Assembly: GCF_025263685.1 (NCBI RefSeq)
Contig: NZ_CP092109.1
Span: 3,969,001 to 4,033,000, forward strand
Direction of reading: 5' to 3'
DNA: 64,000 bases
Source of the DNA: Geoalkalibacter halelectricus
Lineage (GTDB): Bacteria; Desulfobacterota; Desulfuromonadia; Desulfuromonadales; Geoalkalibacteraceae
In this document: positions 41,256-50,143 of the stretch, in pieces
How the letters are laid out: the number at the start of each line of letters is the position of its first letter
Numbering within the stretch: the first letter of the stretch is position 1
The notes under the pieces: model-generated
The model's input: the letters and a program-made list of their open reading frames with translations, nothing else
Told to the model about the DNA's origin: nothing
The model's database searches: none
Made by a program: the position numbers and the translations under genes

Positions 41256-42920
41256 ATGATCCGTGATCAGGAACTCGCCGATCTGTGCCGCACCATCGGT
41301 CGCGATGCAGGTCTGAGCGTCACCGTCGGCGGAAAGAGAAGCTATATCGCCGCCGATGCCAACCACATCAACATCGCCGCCATGCCCATGACCCCGCAGG
41401 GCCGCATTCTGGCGGTGGGGCTGGTGTGGCATGAAAGCGCCCACAAGCTCTACACCGACTTCTCCCTGGGAGGGCCGGGGCAGGGGCTGCTGGGATCTCT
41501 CGCCAACATCATCGAGGATGCGCGGGTGGATCGCGATTTCATCGCGCAGCGCCCGGGCAGCCGCTACGACACCGAGCTGCTCGATGACTTCTACGCCGCC
41601 AAGGGCTCCATGACCCCCGCGAACGAGGCGCAGGCCCTGTGCGCTTTCGTCATGGGGCAGGCCCGCGCGCAGCTAACGAGCATTTCAAGCTTTGACGCGG
41701 ATATGCAAAAGGGGCGAGAGATGCTGAGTGCCGCCTTCGGTGAGGAGTTGGTCCGCCAGGCGCAAGTGATCTGCGCGGAGTTTCCCCACCTGCCCAAGGC
41801 GCGGGCCGGCACGCACGCGGCGAAGGAACTTGCGCGGCGCCTCCACGATCTCTTCGTGCAGGCGGCGCAAAAACCCAAGCCACCCGCATCGCCCCCAAAA
41901 GACTCATCCCACCCATCCCCCGAGCAACCAGGCGCTCAGGCAAAGCCCCAGCCAAAAGGGCGCCCGACACGAAACGGCACGCCCGCGGATCTGTCCTCGC
42001 CGGAGAAACGCAAGGCGCACCTGCTGCGACAGGCGGCGGAGACCTGCATGGGCGATCGCGCTCAGGCGATTCTCCAGGAACTCGATCAACTGGCTGGGAA
42101 GCAGACCGGGACTGAGCGCCCCTTTGTGCCCGAGCTTCCACTGATCGACCGGGCGCAGCCCTTTTCCCCTGTCGATGAGGCCCTGGCCCTGCAAGCCACG
42201 GCCGGGCTTCGCGCCAGGCTCTATGGCCTTTTGCAGGCGATGAAAAATCTCCCCGTAACCCATGGATGCAGCGGCAAGCGTCTGGATGAGCGCCGCCTTC
42301 ATCGCCTCTCTCTTGATGACCCGCGCATTTTTCGCCGCAGGCAACCAAGGGTCGATGTCCATACCGCCGTATGCCTGCTGCTCGATGCCTCAGGCTCCAT
42401 GAACCGCCCCCATCGCGGCCAAAGCTATATCGAACTGGCCTCGCTGTGCGCCTATGCCCTGCATCGCGCCTTGCGTGGTCTGCCGGGTGTCGCGGTGTGG
42501 AGCGCCGAATTCAGCAAGGCGCACTCCCAGCGCTTCGGACGCGATGTGGAAGTGCGCGAAATCTGCGGCTGGCAAGAAAAACCATCACCTGCCTTGTTCG
42601 GCCGCAGGGGGCTCTCCAACACCCCGGTGTGCTCAGGGCTCTGGGCCGCGCGCGCCGAACTGCTGGCGCGTCCCGAGCCACGTCGCATTGTGCTGCTGCT
42701 GACCGACGGGGTGCCCTCGGATACGCCAGGCGCCGTGGCCGACACCAGCCTGCGCCTTCACAAGGACGGCATCGAGGTGGCCGCCATCGGCATCAAGGAA
42801 GCCAGCGTGCAACGGCACTGGAAGAATCATCGGGTGATCGGCGACCCGAGCCAGTTGGCCCAGGCCATGTTTCATATCCTCACCACCCTGCTGACCAGCA
42901 GGCGTCAACGCGCCGCCTGA
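41256..42920 (+). CDS. CobT-like VWA-domain protein
   Basis: 554 residues from ATG 41256 (SD GGGAGACC). The N-terminal part has LVWHESAHKLYTDF near 57-70 (HExxH-like) and IIEDARVDR. A Pro/Gln/Lys linker lies at about 205-250. The C-terminal von Willebrand A domain has the MIDAS signature LLLDASGSM near 372-380, SNTPVCSGL and LLLTDGVPSD. With the MoxR ATPase it resembles the CobS-CobT pair of chelatase-type machines, here in an ICE recombination operon. A copy lacking the VWA domain is at 53328-54369. Confidence 0.8.
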   Translation: MIRDQELADLCRTIGRDAGLSVTVGGKRSYIAADANHINIAAMPMTPQGRILAVGLVWHESAHKLYTDFSLGGPGQGLLGSLANIIEDARVDRDFIAQRPGSRYDTELLDDFYAAKGSMTPANEAQALCAFVMGQARAQLTSISSFDADMQKGREMLSAAFGEELVRQAQVICAEFPHLPKARAGTHAAKELARRLHDLFVQAAQKPKPPASPPKDSSHPSPEQPGAQAKPQPKGRPTRNGTPADLSSPEKRKAHLLRQAAETCMGDRAQAILQELDQLAGKQTGTERPFVPELPLIDRAQPFSPVDEALALQATAGLRARLYGLLQAMKNLPVTHGCSGKRLDERRLHRLSLDDPRIFRRRQPRVDVHTAVCLLLDASGSMNRPHRGQSYIELASLCAYALHRALRGLPGVAVWSAEFSKAHSQRFGRDVEVREICGWQEKPSPALFGRRGLSNTPVCSGLWAARAELLARPEPRRIVLLLTDGVPSDTPGAVADTSLRLHKDGIEVAAIGIKEASVQRHWKNHRVIGDPSQLAQAMFHILTTLLTSRRQRAA

Positions 42921-42931
42921 AGGAGGAGGCC

Positions 42932-43453
42932 ATGAATGCACTCGATATCGCCCGCCGCCTGGATGTCCCCGAGCGTTGGGCCGCCATCGCGCGACTTCGC
43001 TATCTCAGACCCCTGATCGTGCGCAGTGAAAAGGATCTCGCAGCGCTGCGCCTCACCATCGAGGAGGCCCGCCAGGCCCCCGAGGACATCAACCGTGCGT
43101 TTCTCGCGTTGATGGCCCTCGCGCAGCAGGACAAACTGGCGCGCAAACTCATCACCTATCACCACGAATGCCGCCGCCTGGAAGACTTTCTGGCGGGAAG
43201 ACAAGTCGCCGAGACGCGCGAATTCACCCGCGAGCAACTCGACGCCGCGCGCGCCGTGCCCATGGAAACCCTTCTGGCGCAAAGTCCCAGTCACCCAAAC
43301 GCCCTGGTGTGCTGCCCCTTTCACGAGGATCGCAGGCCGTCGGCGTCCGTCAGCCCGACAAAACAACCCGGACGGGCGGGGGTGACACTCAAAACGACTC
43401 GCGAAAAAGGGCTCGCGAGCCAAAACCAGGGGTGCGAACTGACACCTCACTGA
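42932..43453 (+). CDS. CHC2 zinc-finger (primase-like) protein, 3'-truncated
   Basis: 173 codons, SD AGGAGGAGG. A helical N-terminal region is followed near 125 by NALVCCPFHEDRRPSASVSP, the first half of a DnaG-type CHC2 zinc finger (CPFH). The second Cys pair expected about 20 residues later is missing; after SPTK the frame continues into unrelated sequence and stops. The gene is therefore broken at about 43360. Confidence 0.65.
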   Translation: MNALDIARRLDVPERWAAIARLRYLRPLIVRSEKDLAALRLTIEEARQAPEDINRAFLALMALAQQDKLARKLITYHHECRRLEDFLAGRQVAETREFTREQLDAARAVPMETLLAQSPSHPNALVCCPFHEDRRPSASVSPTKQPGRAGVTLKTTREKGLASQNQGCELTPH

Positions 43454-43865
43454 TTCAGGGGGGAGTATTAAAAGACATGTTAAGAATGCTCCGAGCAACC
43501 GCTCCAAAATCTCAACTATGGGTAAAGACAATGGCAATCGTGAAAGAGAGGTAATAACTTAACGTAGATTCAAGAAAAATAAAAATGATACTGCCCCTTT
43601 TACTCCTGAAAACAAAGGATATCAAGAGTGTTCGCCCCTTTGAAGATAGGACTATTGCGCATTTGGCGCATGCGCAGTGCTGGAGTCCCGCTGGACATCG
43701 AAACGGCTCCTGCGGATCGGATTGCCTGTGACACGTTTTTTTCTCGCTTCCCGTCTGATTTATTCACGAAGCCTCTTATTGCGGCCCTGCTCCGAAGTCT
43801 TACGAGTCCTCCAATTGGGGACGGCATGATCGATCCGGAACGTATAAAAAATCTTTGAGTGGTGA
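43454..43865. other. Intergenic stretch without a supported gene
   Basis: A GTG-started 76-codon reading at 43628-43858 has no SD and no recognisable similarity. I see no terminator or known repeat. It may hold scraps left by the event that truncated the CHC2 gene. Confidence 0.4.
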
Positions 43866-44420
43866 TTACTTGGAGCGCAATGCCTTCAATATCTCACGGG
43901 TATGGTCTGCATTGTCCACAGTGGCGCGGGTCACCTGAGCTCCCATGATGATGAAAAACCCGGTGACACTTACACCGAGCATCGGCAGCACGACCATCAG
44001 AGAAAAACGGCCTTCACTGGCAAAACCGGCAAAGGCCGCCAGAAAGCCCAGAAAAACTATCGCCCAGCCAACGAACGAAAACAAGGAACATAAGGCGAGC
44101 GTCACCCCATATTTTGTCTGGTAGAGTTCTCCATAAGGTTGTGATGCAGAACTTTCTTGAGATCTTGCAAACTCCTCGGCGCAAAGGATGCCCAGAGGCT
44201 CAGGGGTAGCACTCATCTTTACCTTGCTACCGTTTCGCACAACAGTGATTTCAACCTTTTCCTTTTTCTGATTGCGGGCATTGTGGACAGCCATCGACAG
44301 CTCATTGTCGGAACTGATTCTTTCTGAGTTATAAAAGGCTATCACATCGCCGATCTGCATCCCGAGATTTTCTGCTTGCGAACCGCTTTGCACCTGGGTC
44401 ACCTTTAGTACTTTTTCCAT
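43866..44420 (-). CDS. PDZ-domain membrane protein, copy A
   Basis: 184 residues. The first 70 are a PDZ-like domain (VTQVQSGSQAENLGMQIGDVIAFYNSERISSDNEL ... VEITVVRNG), followed by two membrane helices (about 110-132 and 140-162). The PDZ is predicted on the cytoplasmic side because no signal peptide precedes it. Copy B (59770-60327) differs at a few residues and is followed by a regulatory-looking gene that is missing here. Confidence 0.7.
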   Translation of the reverse strand: MEKVLKVTQVQSGSQAENLGMQIGDVIAFYNSERISSDNELSMAVHNARNQKKEKVEITVVRNGSKVKMSATPEPLGILCAEEFARSQESSASQPYGELYQTKYGVTLALCSLFSFVGWAIVFLGFLAAFAGFASEGRFSLMVVLPMLGVSVTGFFIIMGAQVTRATVDNADHTREILKALRSK

Positions 44421-44612
44421 GATCTATCCTCTTTTTGAAATTGGTTATCAGTAAAATCCGGGTCGGTTACGTCGATTGGGATTCAGCCGGACCTCGCTTG
44501 CAGAAACCAAGGTGTGGCACTCCAAAATCGAATCGTTTTCCGTTTCAAAATCGCAACCCACCTTTAGTCATTTCGTACGTATGGCTTCAATCTAACGGCC
44601 ATAGGAACCAAG

Positions 44613-45032
44613 CTATTCAATCCCTGATAATTTCCCATACCTCCTGGTTATGAAGGCGGTGTAAAAAGCATTTAATTTTATACCAAGCGTTGAGGATAGC
44701 GGAGAGGGCAGTGCTTGGGTATCAGGAAAAACCTGAAATTGTGGGTGGTATTTCCTGAATTTGGGGTAAGGATTTTCCTGATGCGGGTCCCACCTCCTGT
44801 CGTCCCGGGACTCATCGACAGCCCCGGCGGTCATGCGGATTTTTTTGAGTACGACATGGATATCTCGCTCTTTTCCCATAGTTTCTACTAAAAAAACCAC
44901 AGACAGACGATCATCTACACTGCCACTGGACAAGGCGCAGGCGATAAACCTGCCATCGTCCGGAGCCGCGCTGACGACCTCCCACAGGGACTCTGCCTGG
45001 CACATTTCGGTCTTGACGACCACCAGTCCCAA
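44613..45032 (-). CDS. Small conserved-in-duplicate ORF, copy A
   Basis: Only the first 65 codons (VVVKTEMCQAESLWEVVSAA, DDRLSVVFLVETMGKERDIH) are shared with copy B at 59126; after a run of seven A the frame differs from copy B, where the run has six. No family recognised. Either a small protein with an unstable homopolymer or a non-coding conserved stretch. Confidence 0.35.
   Translation of the reverse strand: MGLVVVKTEMCQAESLWEVVSAAPDDGRFIACALSSGSVDDRLSVVFLVETMGKERDIHVVLKKIRMTAGAVDESRDDRRWDPHQENPYPKFRKYHPQFQVFPDTQALPSPLSSTLGIKLNAFYTAFITRRYGKLSGIE
44722..44781. repeat. Three 22-bp phased repeats (array 2)
   Basis: TCAGGAAAAACCTGA at 44722, then two degenerate sites with right halves TTTCCTGAA (44751-44759) and TTTTCCTGAT (44773-44781). 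CCTGA cores are exactly 22 bp apart. Same design as at 6381; located about 300 bp upstream of the PDZ gene. Confidence 0.65.
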
Positions 45033-45110
45033 AATTCTCGTGAAACCGTATCGCCCTGATGCCAGGCCCCCAGCTTCCCCCCTCCCCGATTTCTCCTACG
45101 AGCACCTCTC
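45028..45110. repeat. About 75-bp dispersed repeat, copies at 45028, 45933 and 59090
   Basis: The stretch ATTCTCGTGAAACCGTATCG, CCCTGATGCC and a C-rich run ending CTTCCCCCCTCCCCGAT occurs here, again at 45933-46000, and inverted at 59090-59160. At 45933 it starts immediately after the point where the AbiEii gene breaks off. Confidence 0.7.
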
Positions 45111-45230
45111 AAAAACCGTGGCTTCTGAGATTTTGCATTCTTCGTAACGAGACTTCGGTATTAACAGGCAAATCGATTCAAGGCGCGCTTAGAGTTATCT
45201 TCTGTGTAAAATGATTGACATCCATGCATA

Positions 45231-45246
45231 AAAGTAAACATACTTT
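45231..45246. promoter_or_regulatory. AbiEi operator palindrome, copy A
   Basis: AAAGTAAACATACTTT is an inverted repeat ending 3 bp before the ATG, with TTGACA at 45215-45220 upstream. AbiEi antitoxins repress their own promoter by binding inverted repeats. No SD is visible, so the transcript may be leaderless. Preserved at 58947-58962. Confidence 0.55.
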
Positions 45247-45249
45247 CAC

Positions 45250-45861
45250 ATGCTTTACGATACCTCACCCTCTGCAACCATTCTCGATCTCGCTCGAAAA
45301 CTGGGCGTCCTGCGGGTCCGCGATCTGACCTCGCGCGGAATCCATCCGGAGTACCTGCGCCGGCTCTGCCGTCAGGGATTGATGGTGCGGACCGGTCGCG
45401 GACTTTACATGGCGGCCGATACCGACATCTCCGAGCATCACACTCTCGCCCAGGCGGCCAAACTGGTTCCCCACGGTATTGTCTGCCTCCTCTCCGCTCT
45501 TCGATTCCACGACATCGGCACCCAGAACCCACATGAAGTCTGGATGGCGCTGGAGCGTACCTCCGCCCGGCCCCGCATCGAATATCCCTCCCTGCGGATC
45601 GTGCGCTTCTCGGGCCGCGCCCTAACGGAGGGGGTGAAGGAGCATGTGATCGAGGGGGTGACGGTCAAGGTGACCGATCCGGCCAGAACAGTGGCCGATT
45701 GCTTCAAATACCGCAACAAGATCGGTCTGGATGTGGCCCTGGAGGCGCTCAAGGAGTGCCGGCGCAACCGGCGTTGCAAGATCGACGACCTCTGGCGCTA
45801 TGCCAAACTCTGCCGTGTAGCGAACATTATGAGGCCCTATCTGGAGGCGATGAGCGCATGA
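45250..45861 (+). CDS. abiEi: AbiEi-family antitoxin/repressor, copy A
   Basis: 203 residues. An N-terminal winged HTH (VLRVRDLTSRGIHPEYLRRLCRQGLMVRTGRGLYM) is followed by the AbiEi C-terminal domain with YPSLRIVRFSGRALTEGVKEHVIEGVTVKVTDPARTVADCFKYRNKIG. AbiEi neutralises the nucleotidyltransferase AbiEii in type IV TA systems. The partner gene overlapping its stop is broken after 16 codons, so this antitoxin is an orphan here. Confidence 0.85.
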   Translation: MLYDTSPSATILDLARKLGVLRVRDLTSRGIHPEYLRRLCRQGLMVRTGRGLYMAADTDISEHHTLAQAAKLVPHGIVCLLSALRFHDIGTQNPHEVWMALERTSARPRIEYPSLRIVRFSGRALTEGVKEHVIEGVTVKVTDPARTVADCFKYRNKIGLDVALEALKECRRNRRCKIDDLWRYAKLCRVANIMRPYLEAMSA

Positions 45862-45908
45862 CGGCACGGAAAAGCAACATGGCGCATCGGTGCGCCAGCG
45901 ACTTCTGA
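45858..45908 (+). pseudogene. abiEii: abiEii toxin remnant, copy A
   Basis: ATGA overlap with abiEi. It starts MTARKSNMA like copy B but a two-base deletion shifts the frame and homology ends near 45908, where the dispersed repeat begins. No nucleotidyltransferase motif remains. Confidence 0.75.
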
Positions 45909-46041
45909 ACGGCCTCGACGACTACAAATTCCAGCATTCTCGTGAAACCGTATCGCCCTGATGCCATCCCCCACCTTCCCCCCTCCCCGATAACTCCGAT
46001 GAGTCCCTCACCCATGCGATAAAACAGAATCGGAGGTCACC

Positions 46042-46461
46042 ATGGCAAACTCCCTTCCCCCCACACAGCAGGCTCCCGAAATCAACTGGAACGAAATCAT
46101 GACCGGCGCAAAGCGCAGCGAATTGGCCTTTCTCGCCGCCTGGAAGGATGCCATCGTCGAGGGCGCAAGACTTTGCGGGCCGCGCTTCTATCAGCTCTTT
46201 GGCCCCAAAAACATCCAGACGGCGCAGAGCAAGTGGGATCTTCGGCCGGAGACGGCCAGGGTGCGTGTGGCGATGGGAGTTCTTTCGCGAGGCGAGCGCA
46301 TCTATCTGGGAGCGCTCTATTCTTTTTTCAACCCCGATGACGGCCAGCAGTTGCTCAGCGAATTCGCTTTTCCGGGGAATCTGGCGGACATCCTGACCCG
46401 GCTGGAAACGCGGCAGGTAAAGGTGATCATGCGGTTGGTGGAGACCTATCCGGGGTGGTAG
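46042..46461 (+). CDS. Uncharacterised 139-residue protein
   Basis: SD CGGAGG precedes the ATG. The protein is helical, with RPETARVRVAMGVLSRGERIYLGALYSFFNPDDGQQLL in the middle. No family recognised, no signal peptide or membrane segment. It follows the dispersed repeat at 45933. Confidence 0.55.
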   Translation: MANSLPPTQQAPEINWNEIMTGAKRSELAFLAAWKDAIVEGARLCGPRFYQLFGPKNIQTAQSKWDLRPETARVRVAMGVLSRGERIYLGALYSFFNPDDGQQLLSEFAFPGNLADILTRLETRQVKVIMRLVETYPGW

Positions 46462-46478
46462 GATCGGTAATCTTAGCC

Positions 46479-46847
46479 TCAAGCAACCAATCGCAAGGTG
46501 GCATCAATCGCATCCCAGGGGGCTATCAGCGCACCCTGTTTGTTGCGCTCGACAAGGCCGACATCCTCCAATAATCGCACATCGGAATGGACGTTTTTGT
46601 AATCCCGCTCCAGATGCTTGGACAAGGCACGGATACTCAAGGGTCCCTGCCGGCGCAGAACCTTGAGCAGTTCCAGCCTCCGTGGCGTCAAGACCGAAAG
46701 CAGCGCTGCGAGATCCTCAAAATTCAGATGGACCTCAGCCTCCTGGACCTCTCCCGCCTGGGCACGCTCCCAAGCGTCGATGAACCGATCAAACCCCTTA
46801 TCCGGGCCTTCGACACCCACCTGAATATGCTTGCTAGGCTTGGTCAT
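46479..46847 (-). CDS. TumA-like antitoxin (HVO_A0114-type regulator)
   Basis: 122 residues from ATG 46847. An acidic N-terminal part is followed by a winged HTH (LTPRRLELLKVLRRQGPLSIRALSKHLERDYKNVHSDVRLLEDVGLVER). Such regulators pair with DUF6516/TumE toxins. It overlaps the toxin gene by 14 bp. Confidence 0.7.
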   Translation of the reverse strand: MTKPSKHIQVGVEGPDKGFDRFIDAWERAQAGEVQEAEVHLNFEDLAALLSVLTPRRLELLKVLRRQGPLSIRALSKHLERDYKNVHSDVRLLEDVGLVERNKQGALIAPWDAIDATLRLVA

Positions 46848-47133
46848 TCTTCTCACCCCGCAACGTCTCGATGTCTGCCCGAAAATCTGCAATCAATTTT
46901 CGAACCGACACCCATGAATAAGCGTCTTCCTGTCCAAGAAAATGGCGATGATCGCCCTTGCCACGCTCATTGTCGTAACGAACCAGACACTCGTCCGGAT
47001 ATCCATAAAAAAGACGATATTTCAGACCATGGCGCCGCTCGTTATCCTTTGTCGGCAAACGCCAAATGACCATCTCGCGAATGGCTCCATCCTGGTAGAC
47101 ATAACGGTCGCGAAATATCAGATCAGCCTTCAT
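46834..47133 (-). CDS. TumE-family (DUF6516) toxin
   Basis: 99 residues: KADLIFRDRYVYQDGAIREMVIWRLP, HGLKYRLFYG, CLVRYDNERGKGDHRH. This is the TumE/DUF6516 pattern with the conserved YDNE.GKGDH motif. First gene of the pair; a 10-bp palindrome ACCATATGGT (47145-47154) just upstream is a likely operator. Confidence 0.75.
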   Translation of the reverse strand: MKADLIFRDRYVYQDGAIREMVIWRLPTKDNERRHGLKYRLFYGYPDECLVRYDNERGKGDHRHFLGQEDAYSWVSVRKLIADFRADIETLRGEKNDQA

Positions 47134-47283
47134 GGGTACAGCATACCATATGGTTTTATGGAAGGACAGAGTTTATCAAGTGTTTCGCTCAGAATAAACG
47201 GTCAAGCTCAGAAAAATTCCTATCAGAAGAAATTTTTATGCTATTATTTTTCCACAGAAAGCTTACTTGTCTGGAGGATCGCT

Positions 47284-47667
47284 ATGACTGAGCCGGCCCA
47301 AGCCCAAGAAGTCGCCAACCGACAATACGTTCTCTCCAAGGCCCTTATCAACGCCGCCGACCATCTCGCCCTACCCAAGGGCAAACTTGCCCAGATCCTC
47401 GGCGTGAGTCCGGCGACCATATCCCGGCTTTATGCGCAAACCTATCAGCTCTCCTCGGATAAAAAGGAGTGGGAGTTCGCCGTGCTTCTGCTGCGGCTAT
47501 TTCGCTCTCTGGATTCCATTGTCGGAGGATCAGCCCAGGACGCCAGAAAGTGGCTCACCAGCCCCAATCAGGGTCTGGGCGGCCATAAACCCGTCGCGTT
47601 GATCGAGAAAACGGAAGGATTGGTGCGTGTCGTCAACTACCTGGATGCCTACCGAAGTATCATCTGA
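47284..47667 (+). CDS. Xre/MbcA/ParS-family antitoxin, third system
   Basis: 127 residues from ATG 47284 with SD GGAGG. HTH around KLAQILGVSPATISRLYAQ and a DUF2384 C-terminus (GGSAQDARKWLTSPNQGLGGHKPVALIEKTEGLVRVVNYLDAYR). Clearly different from the duplicated pair at 6.5 and 21.4 kb. Overlaps the toxin by 23 bp. Confidence 0.85.
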   Translation: MTEPAQAQEVANRQYVLSKALINAADHLALPKGKLAQILGVSPATISRLYAQTYQLSSDKKEWEFAVLLLRLFRSLDSIVGGSAQDARKWLTSPNQGLGGHKPVALIEKTEGLVRVVNYLDAYRSII

Positions 47668-48367
47668 AGCCTGCTCCTGGTCCGGCAGGATTTGGCGCAT
47701 GGTCGAGGCGCAGCACATCGCATCGACCGCGCGCATCGTGGATACCCGGGAGGAGCAGGAATTGCTTGAGGAGATCCTGGAGGAGAGCAAACCGCCGGTG
47801 CCTCCCAATGCGCAGGGGCTGGATTATCTGCTCTACAGCCCCTTCCGATACACACCTCTCTCGCCCAGCGGGTCAAGATTTCGGGGCGCAACCGATCCGG
47901 GCGTGTTCTACGGCGCCGAGACGGTCCGCACCGCCGCCGCCGAGGTCGGCTATTGGCGCTGGCGCTTCCTGCAGGATACAAGCGGTCTTGAGCGTTTGCC
48001 GCCCTGCACGTTCACGGCCTTCAAGGTGCCGATCAAAACCTCCGCCGTTGACCTGCGCAGGCCGCCCTTCGACCGGGATGCCGCCCTTTGGCAACATCCC
48101 TTCGATTATTCCGCAACCCAGGCTTTCGCGCGGGTTGCCAGGGATGCCGGGATGGGTGCCATTCTTTATTTTTCCGTGCGTGATCCAGACAGACATTTTT
48201 GCGCGGCGGTGCTGATGCCAAAGGCTTTTGCCGCAAAAAAGCCGGATCGCACCACCCAGACCTGGACATTGACCGTTTCTGAAAAGGAAGCCATCTGGCT
48301 GAGACATGGGGCGGAGAGTTTTTCGCTGCCGACTGCTATCTGGAGAAGGAATGGCAAGGGAGAGTGA
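47645..48367 (+). CDS. RES-domain toxin, third system
   Basis: 240 residues, longer than the other two RES toxins. LLYSPFRYTPLSPSGSRFRG, VFYGAETVRTAAAEVGYWRW and AILYFSVRDPDRH fit the RES fold with an N-terminal extension of about 60 residues. Start at 47645 inside the antitoxin gene. Intact. Confidence 0.8.
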   Translation: MPTEVSSEACSWSGRIWRMVEAQHIASTARIVDTREEQELLEEILEESKPPVPPNAQGLDYLLYSPFRYTPLSPSGSRFRGATDPGVFYGAETVRTAAAEVGYWRWRFLQDTSGLERLPPCTFTAFKVPIKTSAVDLRRPPFDRDAALWQHPFDYSATQAFARVARDAGMGAILYFSVRDPDRHFCAAVLMPKAFAAKKPDRTTQTWTLTVSEKEAIWLRHGAESFSLPTAIWRRNGKGE

Positions 48368-48554
48368 ATCTTAATGACAGATAGCGATTCCGTGGGGTAA
48401 GCCGAGTGCTAAAACTCCCATCTGTTGTTCTAGAATTCCTATACCAACGCAGTACAGGCCGGCAGAACAACTTTTAATAACGGCTTCAACTCGGAACCCC
48501 GGGTTGAGAGGTTTAATGCACCGGTAATGGTGAGTTCCACGAATACTACTGAAA

Positions 48555-48707
48555 TTGACGAAAGGGGAAATCCGTGCCCTGATCAGGGATTTCGAGGCTC
48601 CCGGGTGCAGCAAAACGGAAATTGCGGAGCACTATGGCATTCCAAGGGCAACAGCAAAAAGCGTTTCAGGATTCATTGAAAATCAAAACCTCCGGGGCAT
48701 GGGATGA
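48555..48707 (+). CDS. 50-residue HTH-like ORF
   Basis: TTG 48555 to TGA 48707. [20 protein letters not shown] and [14 protein letters not shown] look like a short HTH, possibly the start of a transposase or regulator. No good SD. It ends one base before the HepT gene end on the other strand. Between 48368 and 48554 I see nothing else. Confidence 0.35.
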
Positions 48708-48708
48708 T

Positions 48709-49047
48709 TCACACCTTCATACCATTACCCACACGGAATAGCGAAGAGCCGCCTAAATGCATTTCTATGGTGCCCCAGAGCAGTACCAGGTCGACACCCA
48801 GATATTCGTGGGCCAGGATATTGCGCAGACTGGCCACTTTATGCCAAGGGGTGGTTGCATCCATCTCGGTAAGGTTGTCTAGGCCATAATCCTTGAGTGC
48901 CTGACCGATGATTTCCAAATTTCGAATTACCGCGTCCTGTGTTTTTCTGTCCGACAGAAAATCCTCAAGGTTGTAGCCTTGGGTATATTCCTGTATACGG
49001 GCGATACAATCAATCGCCGTCTTCAGATAAACGATTCTGTCTTTCAC
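48709..49047 (-). CDS. HepT-like HEPN RNase toxin
   Basis: 112 residues from GTG 49047, overlapping the MntA stop (GTGA). [13 protein letters not shown] contains the RX4-6H catalytic motif (RNILAH) and the Tyr that is AMPylated by MntA in the family. Cassette 1 of the TA array. Confidence 0.8.
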
Positions 49048-49337
49048 AGGCTTATGGCCTCGTCAAGCACCCGCTGCCGCAGGTGTTTGTTTAATGCCCG
49101 AGAACTGACGACGTCAACCTTTCGCCCCAAGATTCGCGACAGCTCGTCAATCAATTCAATCTGGTCAAAGAGTGTCGAGCCGGGCAGAAAATCGACCAGG
49201 AAATCGACGTCGCTTGCGTCGTGATCTTCACCGCGAACCACGGAACCGAAAAGGCGAACATTGGTTGCATGATGCCGACGGGCGGCGGTCAGAATCGTTT
49301 CTTTTTCTTGCTTCAGCTTTTCGTATAGACAGCCCAA
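49044..49337 (-). CDS. MntA-like nucleotidyltransferase antitoxin
   Basis: 97 residues from a TTG at 49337 preceded by a strong SD (AAGGAGG). VRLFGSVVRGEDHDASDVDFLVDF is the nucleotidyltransferase motif (GSx10DxD). It should inactivate HepT by adding AMP. First gene of the pair. Confidence 0.8.
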   Translation of the reverse strand: MGCLYEKLKQEKETILTAARRHHATNVRLFGSVVRGEDHDASDVDFLVDFLPGSTLFDQIELIDELSRILGRKVDVVSSRALNKHLRQRVLDEAISL

Positions 49338-49384
49338 TTGCCTTCCTCCTTTCCGTGGACAATACTTGCCGGGGAGCGATACCC

Positions 49385-49690
49385 ACCACCAGGCGCAAAG
49401 AAAATCAAAACCTTAATTGGACACGGATCAGATCTGATTAGGGCGGATCAAGCCTGTTTTAAATTGACGGGATTAACGGGATGAACAGGACCGGGGAAAA
49501 CCAGCCGGCGGTTATGACGTCTTGTTAATCCTGTCAAATTGTTTTTTTTGTATTATCCGCCTTGATCCTGCCTTTATCAGATTTGATCTGCGTTCCCCCC
49601 CTAACCGGGCGCACGTCGATGCGCCCCTGCGGGTCGATCTTCTTTTTCCTCAAATCCCTTCTCCGCGTTCTTCGCGACTCTGCGGTAAAT
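49385..49690. repeat. TA-cassette spacer repeat R1
   Basis: About 200 bp with nested inverted repeats: outer arms near GGATCAGATCTGATTAGGGC (49426) and ATCAGATTTGATC (49577), inner arms around GGGATTAACGGG and GTTAATCCTGTC. A flanking ATCCCTTCTCCGCGTTCTTC-type stretch extends to 49690. Homologous units lie between each of the next TA cassettes. Confidence 0.8.
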
Positions 49691-49696
49691 CCTGAG

Positions 49697-50143
49697 TCAA
49701 TCTCCATCCTCGGGCGATTTGTCGCCCCTCGATTCAGTCCAATTCAGTACCTGGCGGGCAAAGTCCCGGAAGTCGTCGAGATGTTCGGTAATAATCCGAT
49801 AAACGATGAGCCAATCAATTTTTTGATATTCATGAACTGAAATATTACGAAAGCCGACGGCGTTTTTCATTCGCAGTGCGGTTTGTTCCGAAATGACTTC
49901 CAGCTCGTGAAGTCGATCAAAGCCCTCGCCCATGGTACTTGGTGCCGGAGCGCTGTGCTGCGCGACGACGTGGGCGGCGATATCGACGCAGACTTGAACG
50001 GCGCGCTCCAAATTCAAGGCGATGATATCTTGTGCATCCAAATCGTTTTGAAGCAAGTCGACGCTTGCCGGCGTCTTGGCGGCAATACGTGCCAGACACC
50101 GCTGCAAAGCATCGAACTTGGTGAGAAGAATCATCGAAGCCAT
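49697..50143 (-). CDS. HepT-like HEPN toxin, cassette 2
   Basis: 148 residues. VGFRNISVHEYQKID has the RX4-6H motif (RNISVH). The C-terminus is extended by about 15 residues. Overlaps its nucleotidyltransferase partner by 13 bp. Confidence 0.8.
   Translation of the reverse strand: MASMILLTKFDALQRCLARIAAKTPASVDLLQNDLDAQDIIALNLERAVQVCVDIAAHVVAQHSAPAPSTMGEGFDRLHELEVISEQTALRMKNAVGFRNISVHEYQKIDWLIVYRIITEHLDDFRDFARQVLNWTESRGDKSPEDGD

Noticed and set aside
43628..43858. 76-codon GTG-started frame
   Set aside because: No SD, no recognisable similarity and no conservation in the other ICE copy.
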